Source: JAAYCB01 sp012744395
GTDB taxonomy: Bacteria; Planctomycetota; Planctomycetia; Pirellulales; Thermoguttaceae
DNA length: 5,024 nucleotides
Assembly: GCA_028703175.1 (NCBI GenBank)
Contig: JAQVNJ010000210.1
Location: 1 to 5,024, forward strand
Direction of reading: 5' to 3'
The notes under the pieces were generated by a model that made no database searches, had not been told where the DNA came from, and was given only the letters and a program-made list of their open reading frames with translations. Position numbers and translations under genes: made by a program. Of the stretch, positions 1 through 5,024 are shown piece after piece. Positions within the stretch are counted from its first letter, which is position 1. Each line of letters begins with the position of its first letter.

Positions 1-836
1 GAGAGCAGGTCGATCCGCGCCTGGCCGGCCCATGTCATGGCCAGGGCCAACTCGCGGAGCTCGTAAAGCTCGGCCTTCAGGGCAATCCGCTGGAACCCCA
101 GGCCGCGGAGGCGATCGCATTCGGCCAGAAAACCCTCCTCGTCAATCAATCCGAGGCGGCCGTGGCGCCCGAACTGCTTGAGCGCCCCGCGCCTGAATGC
201 CGCCTGGACGGCGTCCGCCGTTGGATTGGGGGTCACGGTCTGGCCGCAGCGATTCAGTTCCAGGGCCCGGTCGAGCGAAGCGATCGCGGCCTCGCCGCCG
301 ATCCGGTTGGCGCCTCGCCCCCACCTCAACTCGAGCGACTCCAGACCGTGCTTCTCGATCAGGTATTCCGCCGCGCCGCGCCGCGCGTCGTCGATGCTCA
401 CCTGGACCAGCAGCTCGCCGTAGTCCCCTTGGTGCGTGTTGTATGCGCGAACTGCCCGGTCGATGCCGGGCCAGTGGACGATCTTGCCGCGGGCGTCCGG
501 CTGCGGCCCCGGGCGGCACAGTTCCGCTCCGCAGACCAGCGTCACACCGGCCAGCGCCGCCGCGACGGCAAGCGGTTCCCAGTCCTCTTGCCCCGTCTCC
601 ATCGGGCCGAGAGCCTCGCTGATCACCGGCATCGCAAGCTTCACCTGGCGATCCCAACCGTAAGACGTCTCCGTGCCGGTGGGCGGGACGGGGCAGCCAT
701 CGCCGCTGGCGGCCAGGCCCGCCGAGACGCCTTCTCCGCCGCGCGCGGTGCCCCGGTTTATCAACTGGGAGCAGCGGGCAGGGCGGCTCTCGCCGCCGCG
801 GGCAACCTCGCGCGAACGGTCGCCGGCCTGCGTCAT
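1..836 (-). CDS. Glutamate synthase FMN-domain family protein, N-terminal part (runs off the left edge)
   Basis: This is an open frame of 278 codons from ATG at 836-834 to the window edge, with no stop and about 85% G/C at third positions. The translation matches, from my knowledge of the family, stand-alone proteins carrying the FMN-binding domain of glutamate synthase (Pfam Glu_synthase). Seen: ETSYGWDRQVKLAMPV (residues 56-71), LELRWGRGANRIGGEA (168-183), KQFGRHGRLGLIDEEGF (220-236) and RIALKAELYELRELALAM (250-267), ending ARIDLL just before the expected Gly-rich phosphate-binding stretch. Such proteins are cytoplasmic flavoproteins that lack the glutaminase domain, and their substrate is often unknown. 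Two differences from the family pattern as I remember it are Asn in GRGAN, where GQGAK is usual, and KAEL, where KTGA is usual. I chose ATG 836 because G/C third-base bias holds from there. ATG 869-867 is in frame, but no good Shine-Dalgarno precedes either start. A promoter lies upstream at 1005-978. Confidence 0.8.
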   Translation of the reverse strand, partial: MTQAGDRSREVARGGESRPARCSQLINRGTARGGEGVSAGLAASGDGCPVPPTGTETSYGWDRQVKLAMPVISEALGPMETGQEDWEPLAVAAALAGVTLVCGAELCRPGPQPDARGKIVHWPGIDRAVRAYNTHQGDYGELLVQVSIDDARRGAAEYLIEKHGLESLELRWGRGANRIGGEAAIASLDRALELNRCGQTVTPNPTADAVQAAFRRGALKQFGRHGRLGLIDEEGFLAECDRLRGLGFQRIALKAELYELRELALAMTWAGQARIDLL

Positions 837-937
837 ATCCGCGCCGTGGGGTCGTTGAAGTCTGCCCATGGATCAGTCCGTTCGCTTGGGAGGTGAAAGG
901 TCACGAGCGGCGGGTCGCAGTGGTGATGCCGCGCCAC
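833..937 (-). CDS. Possible 34-codon leader ORF, ATGA overlap with the glutamate synthase-like gene
   Basis: A short open frame starts at GTG (937-935), just after the leader hairpin, and stops at TGA (835-833). This stop overlaps the ATG of the next gene as ATGA. The peptide starts VARHHHCDPPLVTFHLPSER and ends NDPTARI. The same frame is open further upstream to a TAA at 1015-1013, but that part lies at or above the predicted transcript start. The ATGA overlap and protein-like composition suggest a translationally coupled leader. It could instead be the true N-terminus of the downstream protein separated by a frameshift, or chance. No Shine-Dalgarno is visible and third-base G/C (about 73%) is lower than in the gene that follows. 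Confidence 0.25.
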   Translation of the reverse strand: MARHHHCDPPLVTFHLPSERTDPWADFNDPTARI

Positions 938-974
938 GGTTGGGCCGATCGGCGAAATGCCGGCCGGCCCAACC
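938..974 (-). promoter_or_regulatory. Strong hairpin at the predicted 5' end of the glutamate synthase-like transcript
   Basis: The arms GGTTGGGCCG (938-947) and CGGCCCAACC (965-974) are perfectly complementary over 10 bp. An inner 4-bp stem follows (CGGC 950-953 with GCCG 959-962) with the loop 954-958, and a 2-by-2 internal loop separates the stems. The minus-strand -10 box ends at 978, so transcription would start at about 971, inside the first arm. The structure could protect the 5' end, act in attenuation, or be the terminator of the mosaic gene upstream. No T-run follows it in either direction. The pairing is certain; the role is inferred. Confidence 0.5.
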
Positions 975-977
975 AAG

Positions 978-1005
978 ATTATAGCGCGCGCCTTACTATG
1001 AGCAA
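978..1005 (-). promoter_or_regulatory. Predicted sigma-70-type promoter for the glutamate synthase-like gene
   Basis: Read on the minus strand, a perfect TATAAT (983-978) follows TTGCTC (1005-1000) with a 16-bp spacer. The -35 box matches the consensus TTGACA only in TTG. The site lies in the only clearly AT-rich stretch of the window (about 976-1044), between two codirectional genes, as expected for a promoter. The start would be at about 971, giving a leader of about 135 nt to ATG 836. Confidence 0.6.
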
Positions 1006-1171
1006 TCCAGATTTAGTCTAATAGATAATATTTCCTTGGCTAATGCTCGCGTCGCCGCGGCGGCGGGAGCAGGCAGCGCGGTGGTCCGTGCTTGAACCGG
1101 CGGCCGCTGGAATCCGGTGGGGGTGTTGTTTTGGCGGAATCGGTTGCGAGTGTTCGCCTGCGGATCAAGGT

Positions 1172-2192
1172 CTAGATGTCGCGCCAGCCAATCGGGTCGT
1201 CGTAGTGCAAGGCGATGTCGACCGCCCTGACGTGCCTGGTGTCCACGGAGCTTTCCTGATTCTGTTGGCGGTAGACCTCGATCCGATCGCTGGCCATGAC
1301 CTGGCAGAGAAGTTCCAGGCCGCGCTCGCCCTTGGCGGAGCCGTCGGGCGGGTCGATTGTACCGGTACATGCTGGCCAGCGCGCCGTCGATGACGAGGTG
1401 GTCGTCGCCGGGGGTGTCAACAAGCCGGGCGACGTGGCCGGTCCCGCGGCTTTCCGTTGCCGTGACGGCCGCGAAGTTTCTCGCGGTCACCTGGAAATCG
1501 CTGCCGCCGGCGGTCTTGCCGAAGAGCTCGCCTTTGCCCCCCAAGCCTCTGAAAACCTGTCCGTTGGTTGTGCCGGGATCGTCGAAGAACAGCGCCAGGT
1601 CGTCTTCGCCCCGGGACGATCTGGCCAATACCGTGTCGAACAATTTCGCATATTCCATGTCCTTGGCGTCGTCGGTATAGGCCTTGAACTGGTCGTCGCC
1701 GGCGGAATCATGGAGGTAGGCTTGATCCGCGCCGCCTGTGGAGTATCCGTGGACGAAGTCGAAGCCCTTTGCCCGATGGAAATACCCCGGCCCGCGCATC
1801 CAGGCCCAGTCGCTCTGGCCATTCGACTTGAACGTGTCGTCCGCGGCGGTGTCGTACAGGCTTGCCGTGTCCTTGCCGGCGCTGCCGTATGCGTAGACCT
1901 CCTCGAAGCCGATCGCGGTATTCGTGAAGTCGGCCCCACGGATCACCGTCTCGCCAGGTCGCAGGACGACCCAATCGTCGCCGGGTGAACCCTCCAGCCT
2001 TTCGACAATGTCGTAGCGCCCCTTGCCGTCGACCGTGATCTCCTCGGCGCTGCCGGCCTCGACGGAATACGCGGCGCCCTGAAGGAAGGCCCGGCCGAAC
2101 GACATCCAGAGCCTTTCGGAGGCGCTTGTCCCGTGGATCAGCACGGTGTCGCGGCCACCCTCGCCGAGCAGAATGTCGTTTCCGCCGCGGCC
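1172..2192 (-). pseudogene. C-terminal part of the mosaic protein: RTX-like run and GDD repeats, with a frameshift at about 1358
   Basis: This continues the gene at 2138-4810 in other frames. Frame B gives GRGGNDILLGEGGRDTVLIHG-type sequence (2192-2130), an RTX/hemolysin-type calcium-binding motif. After a linker come about five degenerate repeats with a (D/S)xxGDD core and an Asp-rich composition. At about 1358 the sensible reading moves by one base to frame C, which gives IDPPDGSAKGERG, then a plausible C-terminus ending DDPIGWRDI and a TAG stop at 1174-1172. A plain ORF call gives GTG 2144 to 996 in frame B, but its last 120 residues are Arg/Pro-rich noise. There is no start site of its own, so it is best read as the 3' part of the upstream gene. 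Calcium-dependent folding outside the cell is inferred from the motifs. An indel error in the sequence would explain the break equally well as true decay. Confidence 0.65.
1358..2006 (-). repeat. Five degenerate protein repeats of 42-55 residues with a GDD core
   Basis: Repeat cores are RLEGSPGDDWVV, LYDTAADDTFKS, LHDSAGDDQFKA, FFDDPGTTNGQV and LVDTPGDDHLVI, spaced 46, 48, 42 and 55 residues apart. The first three units also share a second block near their end: IGFEEVYAYGSAGKD, KGFDFVHGYSTGGAD and KLFDTVLARSSRGED. The fourth copy has lost its Asp pair. The pattern resembles repeats I associate with planctomycete giant proteins, and the Gly-Asp pairs suggest calcium binding as in RTX proteins. 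I know of no Pfam name for it. Confidence 0.65.
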
Positions 2193-4810
2193 GTCTCGTT
2201 GCCCTCGACGATCGCATCGTCAATGCTCGTGACGGTAAGCGACCCGGTCAGGCTGCCCGCGGCGATGATGATCTGCGTGCCCGATCGCGTGTAGTCGTCG
2301 GTCAGCTTGGCCGTGCCGGTGAAGCCCAGGTCAACCGTTACCGGCAGCCCCGAGGCGGCCGAGAGCGTCGCCGTGAACGTGGCCACGCCGGCAGCCTCGG
2401 CGATCGTCGCCTTGTCCACCGAGAGCGTCACGGTTGGCAAGTTCAAGCGGTTCCCAAAATCGACATTCTGCTGGACTGCGCCGGCCGCGAGTGCTACGGC
2501 GCAAGTTCCGGGCAGCCGGGCAGTCGTCGAGGCGACATACACATCCAAGAAGCCGCCGATATCGCCCGGAACGAGATTCGTATCTTTGTTGGTGAATGCC
2601 ACGAAGGCGCCATCGTCGCTGATTGCCAACCCGTAAATATACTCCGGACCAACCGTCGCCTCGGACCCGTCGCCGGCGACGTTGACGCGCCGCGTGCTGG
2701 CTGTCAGCCGATCGTAGACGAACATATCGAAGGTCGCGTTGGTATCGCCGGGCACGAGGTTCGACGCGTAGGAGAAAAAGGCCACGTAGCGTCCGTCGCC
2801 GCTGGTGCCGCCGGCGCCGAGATTTGTCGCCGTCGAGGCGAACGCGACGAACCGGCCGTCGTCGCTGATCGCCGGATAGAAGCAGTGGCCATTTGGCTCC
2901 ACGCCGCCGGGCAGAATCGTGACCCGCTCGCGGGCGCCGGTCTGGCGATCCACAAGGTAGATGTCATAGAAACCTGCCGTGTCGCCCGGCAGGAGATCAG
3001 AAGCGGGCGTTGTAAAGACGATGTAACGCCCGTCGGCGCTGAGGGCCGGCAAAAGGGAATCAGCGTTGCTCGAACTGCCGTCGGGCTTGGCGCTGACCCG
3101 CTCAATTCCGCCTTGGCCGGGATCGGGCCACGTCTGAGTCCAGCCGTCTGGGACAATCTCCGCAACGGTGTACGTCCCCGGGCCGAGCCCCGTGAACGAA
3201 TAACTGCCGTCAGAGGCGGTCAAGACGCTCGGCTCGCCGATCGGATCGAACTGGCGGTTGTTGTCCAAGTCGATATACACTTTGACGTTGCCGAGCCCCG
3301 GCTCGCCCGTGTCGCGCTGGCCGTCGCCGTCGAGGTCGTTCCACTTCGTGCCGCGGATTTCGCCGGAGGTGCTGACATTGCCGAAGTTGAGACCCTCGAC
3401 AACCTCTCCAACGCCGAGCGTGATCTGATAGGCAGTGGGTCCGGGTCTGCCCTGCGCACGGTACATGCCAGTAAGGGCATTCGCAGTATATTCTCCGGCG
3501 TAAACAAACAGCCCGTCGGGGCTGACCGCGACCGACCGGACGCCGCTGAGGAAACCTATGCCATCCCGCTTTGTGACGAATCGGTAGGAAAGCCGCCCCG
3601 TGGTCACGTTGCGGTCGAAGACCGATACGGCGTTGTCATATGCGCCGGCGACGTAGACGTGGCGACCGTCGGGCATCAGTTCGGCATCAGTATAATAAAG
3701 GGCGCTGCCGGCAATTGTGTTGGGAATTGTCAGCGTGCCGCCGGTTCCGAACGTCGCATCGAGCGAACCGTCGCTGTTGAGTCGGCTCATTAGGAAAACG
3801 CCCAGCGGCCCGACGCCGATAACCAGCAGCTTCCCGTCCGGCAGCACGAGCAGATCGTAGGCGCTCGCATGTCCGGTATCGAACTCGATCCTCAGCTTGC
3901 CAGCGTCCGCGAACGAAGTGTCCAGTGACCCATCGGCGCTGTAGCGGGCGAGGGCAATGTCCTCGTCGATGGTGGCCCCGCCGTCGGCCTCCCCAGCCAC
4001 AACGATCTTGCCGTCGGCCTGGAGCGCAACCGCATGCGGCAGGCCCCCGCCCGTCCCGAAGCTGGTGGCCACGACCCCGCCCGATCCAAAGGTCGCGTCG
4101 AGCTGCCCGGCGGGCGTCACCTTGACAACCTGCCAGGCATTGTCGCTTCCGGTTGCGTCGTCGCCCACTCCGATGATGCTCCCGTCCGGCAGGATCACCA
4201 GGCCCGGACGGGAATCGGAAGTGAGCACGTGAAGCGGCGTGGCCGCGTAGCCACTCTCGCCGAAACCAGGGTCCAGGCCGGTGCCACCGGCAATGATTTC
4301 GGTTGCCCTAATCGTCACCGTCTGCGCGCCGTCGAGCAGCGCGTCGTCGACCGCGTCCAGGCTGACCGTCACCGACGGCTGGCCGGCGGGAATCGTGGCC
4401 CTGGCGGGCACGGTGGCTTCGGTCGGGTCGCTGCTGGTCAGGTTGACGACAAGTTCGCTGGTCGTGCTCGCGGTTCGCGTGATTGTCACCGTGGTCGCCG
4501 CCGGTCCGGCGTTTTCAACGACCGTGGTTGCACCCAAGGTCACGGTCAGTGTCGCCAGGAGATGATTGCCGAAGTCAACGTCTTCAAGAATTTCGCCGGA
4601 AGTGACGGAAACCCAATGCGTGTAGGGGATGTTCGGGTTGATGCTACCCGGCGATTGCATGTTGTTGAGACTCGCCTGCGGCGCGGCGACGATCGCCGAT
4701 TCGGGCAGCACGATCGGTTCGGCCTCCAGCGTGAGGATCTTTCCCTGCAAGCGGTCGAGGTCGGGCCCCTCGAGCCTCCGCAGCCAGTACACGGCGCCCA
4801 AGCTGTCCAA
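2138..4810 (-). CDS. Large mosaic secreted-type protein (Calx-beta, delta-60, lactonase-like, SdrD-B, PD40, Calx-beta), 5' and 3' disrupted
   Basis: The ORF has 890 codons from TTG 4810 to a TGA at 2138, and the frame is open back to a TAG at 4868-4866. Modules by residue from TTG 4810: SdrD-type tail (about 60-82); Calx-beta-like (86-170); delta-60 repeats (179-368); lactonase-like blades (369-457); SdrD tail (461-478); full SdrD-B with DLDGDGQRD and DLDNNRQFD calcium loops (483-565); PD40/TolB-like blades (586-761); SdrD tail (767-788); Calx-beta (791-872). All are extracellular binding or scaffold modules and no catalytic site is recognised. No signal peptide or credible ATG is present; the first in-frame ATG is at 4660-4658. 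The last Calx-beta stops at VEGNET, and the final 18 residues (AAAETTFC onward) are out of frame; the sensible reading moves to frame B at about 2192. The protein is probably planctomycetal. It may be a decayed gene, or an intact one with sequencing or assembly errors. Confidence 0.75.
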   Translation of the reverse strand: MDSLGAVYWLRRLEGPDLDRLQGKILTLEAEPIVLPESAIVAAPQASLNNMQSPGSINPNIPYTHWVSVTSGEILEDVDFGNHLLATLTVTLGATTVVENAGPAATTVTITRTASTTSELVVNLTSSDPTEATVPARATIPAGQPSVTVSLDAVDDALLDGAQTVTIRATEIIAGGTGLDPGFGESGYAATPLHVLTSDSRPGLVILPDGSIIGVGDDATGSDNAWQVVKVTPAGQLDATFGSGGVVATSFGTGGGLPHAVALQADGKIVVAGEADGGATIDEDIALARYSADGSLDTSFADAGKLRIEFDTGHASAYDLLVLPDGKLLVIGVGPLGVFLMSRLNSDGSLDATFGTGGTLTIPNTIAGSALYYTDAELMPDGRHVYVAGAYDNAVSVFDRNVTTGRLSYRFVTKRDGIGFLSGVRSVAVSPDGLFVYAGEYTANALTGMYRAQGRPGPTAYQITLGVGEVVEGLNFGNVSTSGEIRGTKWNDLDGDGQRDTGEPGLGNVKVYIDLDNNRQFDPIGEPSVLTASDGSYSFTGLGPGTYTVAEIVPDGWTQTWPDPGQGGIERVSAKPDGSSSNADSLLPALSADGRYIVFTTPASDLLPGDTAGFYDIYLVDRQTGARERVTILPGGVEPNGHCFYPAISDDGRFVAFASTATNLGAGGTSGDGRYVAFFSYASNLVPGDTNATFDMFVYDRLTASTRRVNVAGDGSEATVGPEYIYGLAISDDGAFVAFTNKDTNLVPGDIGGFLDVYVASTTARLPGTCAVALAAGAVQQNVDFGNRLNLPTVTLSVDKATIAEAAGVATFTATLSAASGLPVTVDLGFTGTAKLTDDYTRSGTQIIIAAGSLTGSLTVTSIDDAIVEGNETAAAETTFCSARVAATPC
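2195..2440 (-). other. Truncated Calx-beta domain
   Basis: Residues 791-872 of the mosaic protein read LPTVTLSVDKATIAEAAGVA, then the TFTATLSAASG strand, the TDDYTRSG segment and SIDDAIVEGNET. The order and DDxxVEGNET acidic motif are those of Calx-beta domains, which bind Ca2+ in exchangers and adhesins. The closing strand and the usual aspartate-rich end are missing: the RTX-like run starts straight after GNET in another frame. Confidence 0.7.
2528..3055 (-). repeat. PD40/TolB-like beta-propeller blades, one internally shortened
   Basis: Four blade-like repeats at residues 586-761 carry the core (S/D)DGRxxxF: ALSADGRYIVFTTPASDLLP, AISDDGRFVAFASTATNL, GTSGDGRYVAFFSYASNLVP and AISDDGAFVAFTNKDTNLVP. 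Complete copies continue with GDT or GD, then a DxYVxDRxTxxxxRV strand. The second copy lacks that half: its ATNL runs into GAGGTSGDGRYVAF at 2819/2818 without loss of frame, which looks like an in-frame deletion between repeats. Confidence 0.75.
3116..3364 (-). other. SdrD-B-like domain with two Asp-rich calcium loops
   Basis: Residues 483-565 of the mosaic protein read GEIRGTKWNDLDGDGQRD, EPGLGNVKVYIDLDNNRQFD, the DGSYSFTGLGPGTYTV strand pair and EIVPDGWTQTWP. This is the standard SdrD-B/Cna-B-like fold of Gram-positive and planctomycete surface proteins, where the DxDxDG loops bind calcium and stiffen the stalk. It is the only complete copy in the window. Confidence 0.85.
3443..3706 (-). 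repeat. Lactonase-like propeller blades (about two)
   Basis: Residues 369-457 contain ELMPDGRHVYVAGAYDNAVS with VFDRNVTTGRLSY, then VRSVAVSPDGLFVYAGEYTA with NALTGMYR. SPDGxxVYxxG blades followed by a VFxRNxxTG strand are typical of the 6-phosphogluconolactonase-like propeller family. Two blades cannot close a propeller, so this is either a remnant or shares a fold with the delta-60 repeats directly before it. Confidence 0.65.
3707..4276 (-). repeat. Delta-60 repeats: three complete and one partial copy
   Basis: Units begin at residues 179 (LDPGFGESG), 237 (LDATFGSGG), 296 (LDTSFADAG) and 350 (LDATFGTGG), spaced 58, 59 and 54. Each complete unit has the LPDGxxxVxG or QADGKIVVAG strand in mid-repeat and a xxRYxxDGS or VKVTPAGQ end, matching the delta-60 repeat known from delta-proteobacteria and planctomycetes and believed to form beta-propeller blades. 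The fourth copy stops after LTIPNTIAG. Confidence 0.85.
4301..4555 (-). other. Calx-beta-like domain
   Basis: Residues 86-170 carry TLTVTLGATTVVENAG, TVTITRTASTTSELVVNLTS, ATVPARATIPAGQPSVTVSL and DAVDDALLDGAQTVTIRAT. The strand order and DAVDDxxxDG motif match Calx-beta domains. It follows a GEILEDVDFGN SdrD tail and leads directly into the delta-60 repeats. Confidence 0.65.
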
Positions 4811-4963
4811 GACCGAGCCGCTCGTCGAGCTACAGCGCCTGAACCTCAGCCTGACGTTCGAGTTCTAGCCCGGATTCTCAAGCCGAATGTTGACCCGACG
4901 CGTCAGCGAGGACAGCCAACCCGCGTTGTCCTCGCTTAGGCTTCCGGTCACGCCAGTGCGGCC
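4811..4963. other. Intergenic or 5'-boundary region of the mosaic gene
   Basis: Between the TAA of the right-hand gene and the TTG of the mosaic gene there are 153 bp. The mosaic frame is open to the TAG at 4868-4866 but gives Arg/Ser-rich sequence in this stretch. Besides the hairpin at 4905-4936 I see no promoter and no Shine-Dalgarno. Confidence 0.5.
4905..4936 (-). terminator. Hairpin after the right-hand gene, probable terminator
   Basis: The arms AGCGAGGACA (4905-4914) and TGTCCTCGCT (4927-4936) pair perfectly over 10 bp around a 12-nt loop. It begins 27 nt after the TAA of the minus-strand gene at the right edge. There is no T-run, so it would be a stem-only or Rho-assisted stop; a bidirectional or other regulatory role is possible. 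Confidence 0.5.
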
Positions 4964-5024
4964 TTACCGTGGCGGGTATTCGATCGGCTTCTCCTTCAGC
5001 CACGTGGTGAGGAACCGCAGGCCG
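4964..5024 (-). CDS. 3' end of a protein gene, unidentified
   Basis: The minus-strand frame from the right edge reads GLRFLTTWLKEKPIEYPPR followed by TAA (4966-4964). Codons are nearly all G/C-ending and the composition is protein-like, whereas neighbouring frames are not. A hairpin follows 27 nt later, supporting a true gene end. Nineteen residues are too few to name the product; a soluble alpha-helical C-terminus is all that can be said. Confidence 0.5.
   Translation of the reverse strand, partial: GLRFLTTWLKEKPIEYPPR

Larger units (their letters stand above)
837..1171. other. Intergenic region between mosaic gene and glutamate synthase-like gene
   Basis: This 335-bp stretch holds the promoter and leader hairpin listed separately and an AT-rich island. 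It also holds an imperfect hairpin at 1045-1070 (GCTC/GAGC outer arms, a GC-rich inner stem) about 100 nt after the mosaic gene's stop. That hairpin is a weak terminator candidate, followed on the minus strand by A/T-rich sequence but no T-run. The frame-B reading of the mosaic gene stays open to 996, but from about 1358 on it becomes rich in Arg, Pro and Ala, as an out-of-frame reading would be. I see no other gene here apart from the possible leader ORF. Confidence 0.6.

Noticed and set aside
142..657. Minus-strand frame of 171 codons in the left part
   Set aside because: It is the reading of the glutamate synthase-like gene in the wrong frame, with Arg/Gly/Pro-rich composition and no domain.
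162..896. Long plus-strand frame over the left part
   Set aside because: It is Arg/Ala-rich and out of register with the coding bias, and the opposite strand carries a recognisable glutamate synthase family protein.
996..1357. Frame-B extension of the mosaic C-terminus to a stop at 996
   Set aside because: From about 1358 it turns Arg/Pro/Ala-rich, while another frame gives a sensible C-terminus ending at 1172.
2126..3793. Long plus-strand frame opposite the mosaic gene
   Set aside because: It lies wholly opposite recognisable SdrD-B, PD40 and lactonase-like modules and shows no domain of its own.
4770..4868. Plus-strand frame ending KTEPLVELQRLNLSLTFEF and a stop
   Set aside because: The ending is protein-like, but its third bases coincide with those of the minus-strand mosaic frame, so codon bias cannot tell them apart. 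Further upstream it reads as noise and no start or homology is recognised.
4775..4868. Planctomycete-like N-terminal motif (LGQLGRRVLAAEA) in another minus-strand frame
   Set aside because: It recalls the LEQLEDRRVLA signal of large secreted planctomycete proteins, but the frame continues as Arg-rich noise and meets a stop, so I treat it as chance.
1..5024. CRISPR array, tRNA, rRNA, insertion sequence or phage genes
   Set aside because: No direct repeat-spacer pattern, cloverleaf, transposase motif or terminal inverted repeats were seen. The repeats present are protein repeats with diverged DNA.

Overview
The window is GC-rich. Every supportable gene reads on the minus strand, so transcription runs from right to left. 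The domain set of the central gene (SdrD-B-like, Calx-beta, delta-60, PD40 and RTX-type repeats in one secreted-type polypeptide) is typical of very large mosaic proteins of Planctomycetota, especially Pirellulales-like lineages. That lineage call is inferred from domain content only, because no rRNA or marker gene is present.

Layout from right to left. (1) 5024-4964: the last 19 codons of a gene that enters from outside the window, followed by a perfect 10-bp hairpin (4905-4936) that probably ends its transcript. (2) About 4865-1172: one mosaic gene of repeat modules, now split across reading frames. Frame A (4865 to about 2192) holds an SdrD tail, Calx-beta, three and a part delta-60 repeats, lactonase-like propeller blades, an SdrD tail, a full SdrD-B domain, PD40 blades, an SdrD tail and a truncated Calx-beta. 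Frame B (about 2192-1359) holds an RTX-like Gly/Asp run and a degenerate repeat with a (D/S)xxGDD core. Frame C (1357-1172) is the C-terminus and is the same frame as A. The two frame changes therefore cancel. There is no convincing start codon, ribosome site, signal peptide or promoter at the 5' end. (3) 1171-837: intergenic, with an AT-rich island, a good promoter on the minus strand (TATAAT) and a strong hairpin at the predicted transcript start. (4) 836-1: the N-terminal 278 codons of a glutamate synthase FMN-domain family protein. It runs off the left edge and is easy to miss because no stop lies inside the window.

The genes do not form an obvious pathway. The mosaic protein would be an extracellular or surface protein with calcium-binding and propeller modules, while the glutamate synthase relative would be a cytoplasmic flavoprotein with its own promoter. 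I see no defence system, mobile element, CRISPR array, tRNA or rRNA. The main interest is the modular, broken structure of the central gene, its C-terminal repeat family, and the leader region of the glutamate synthase-like gene.
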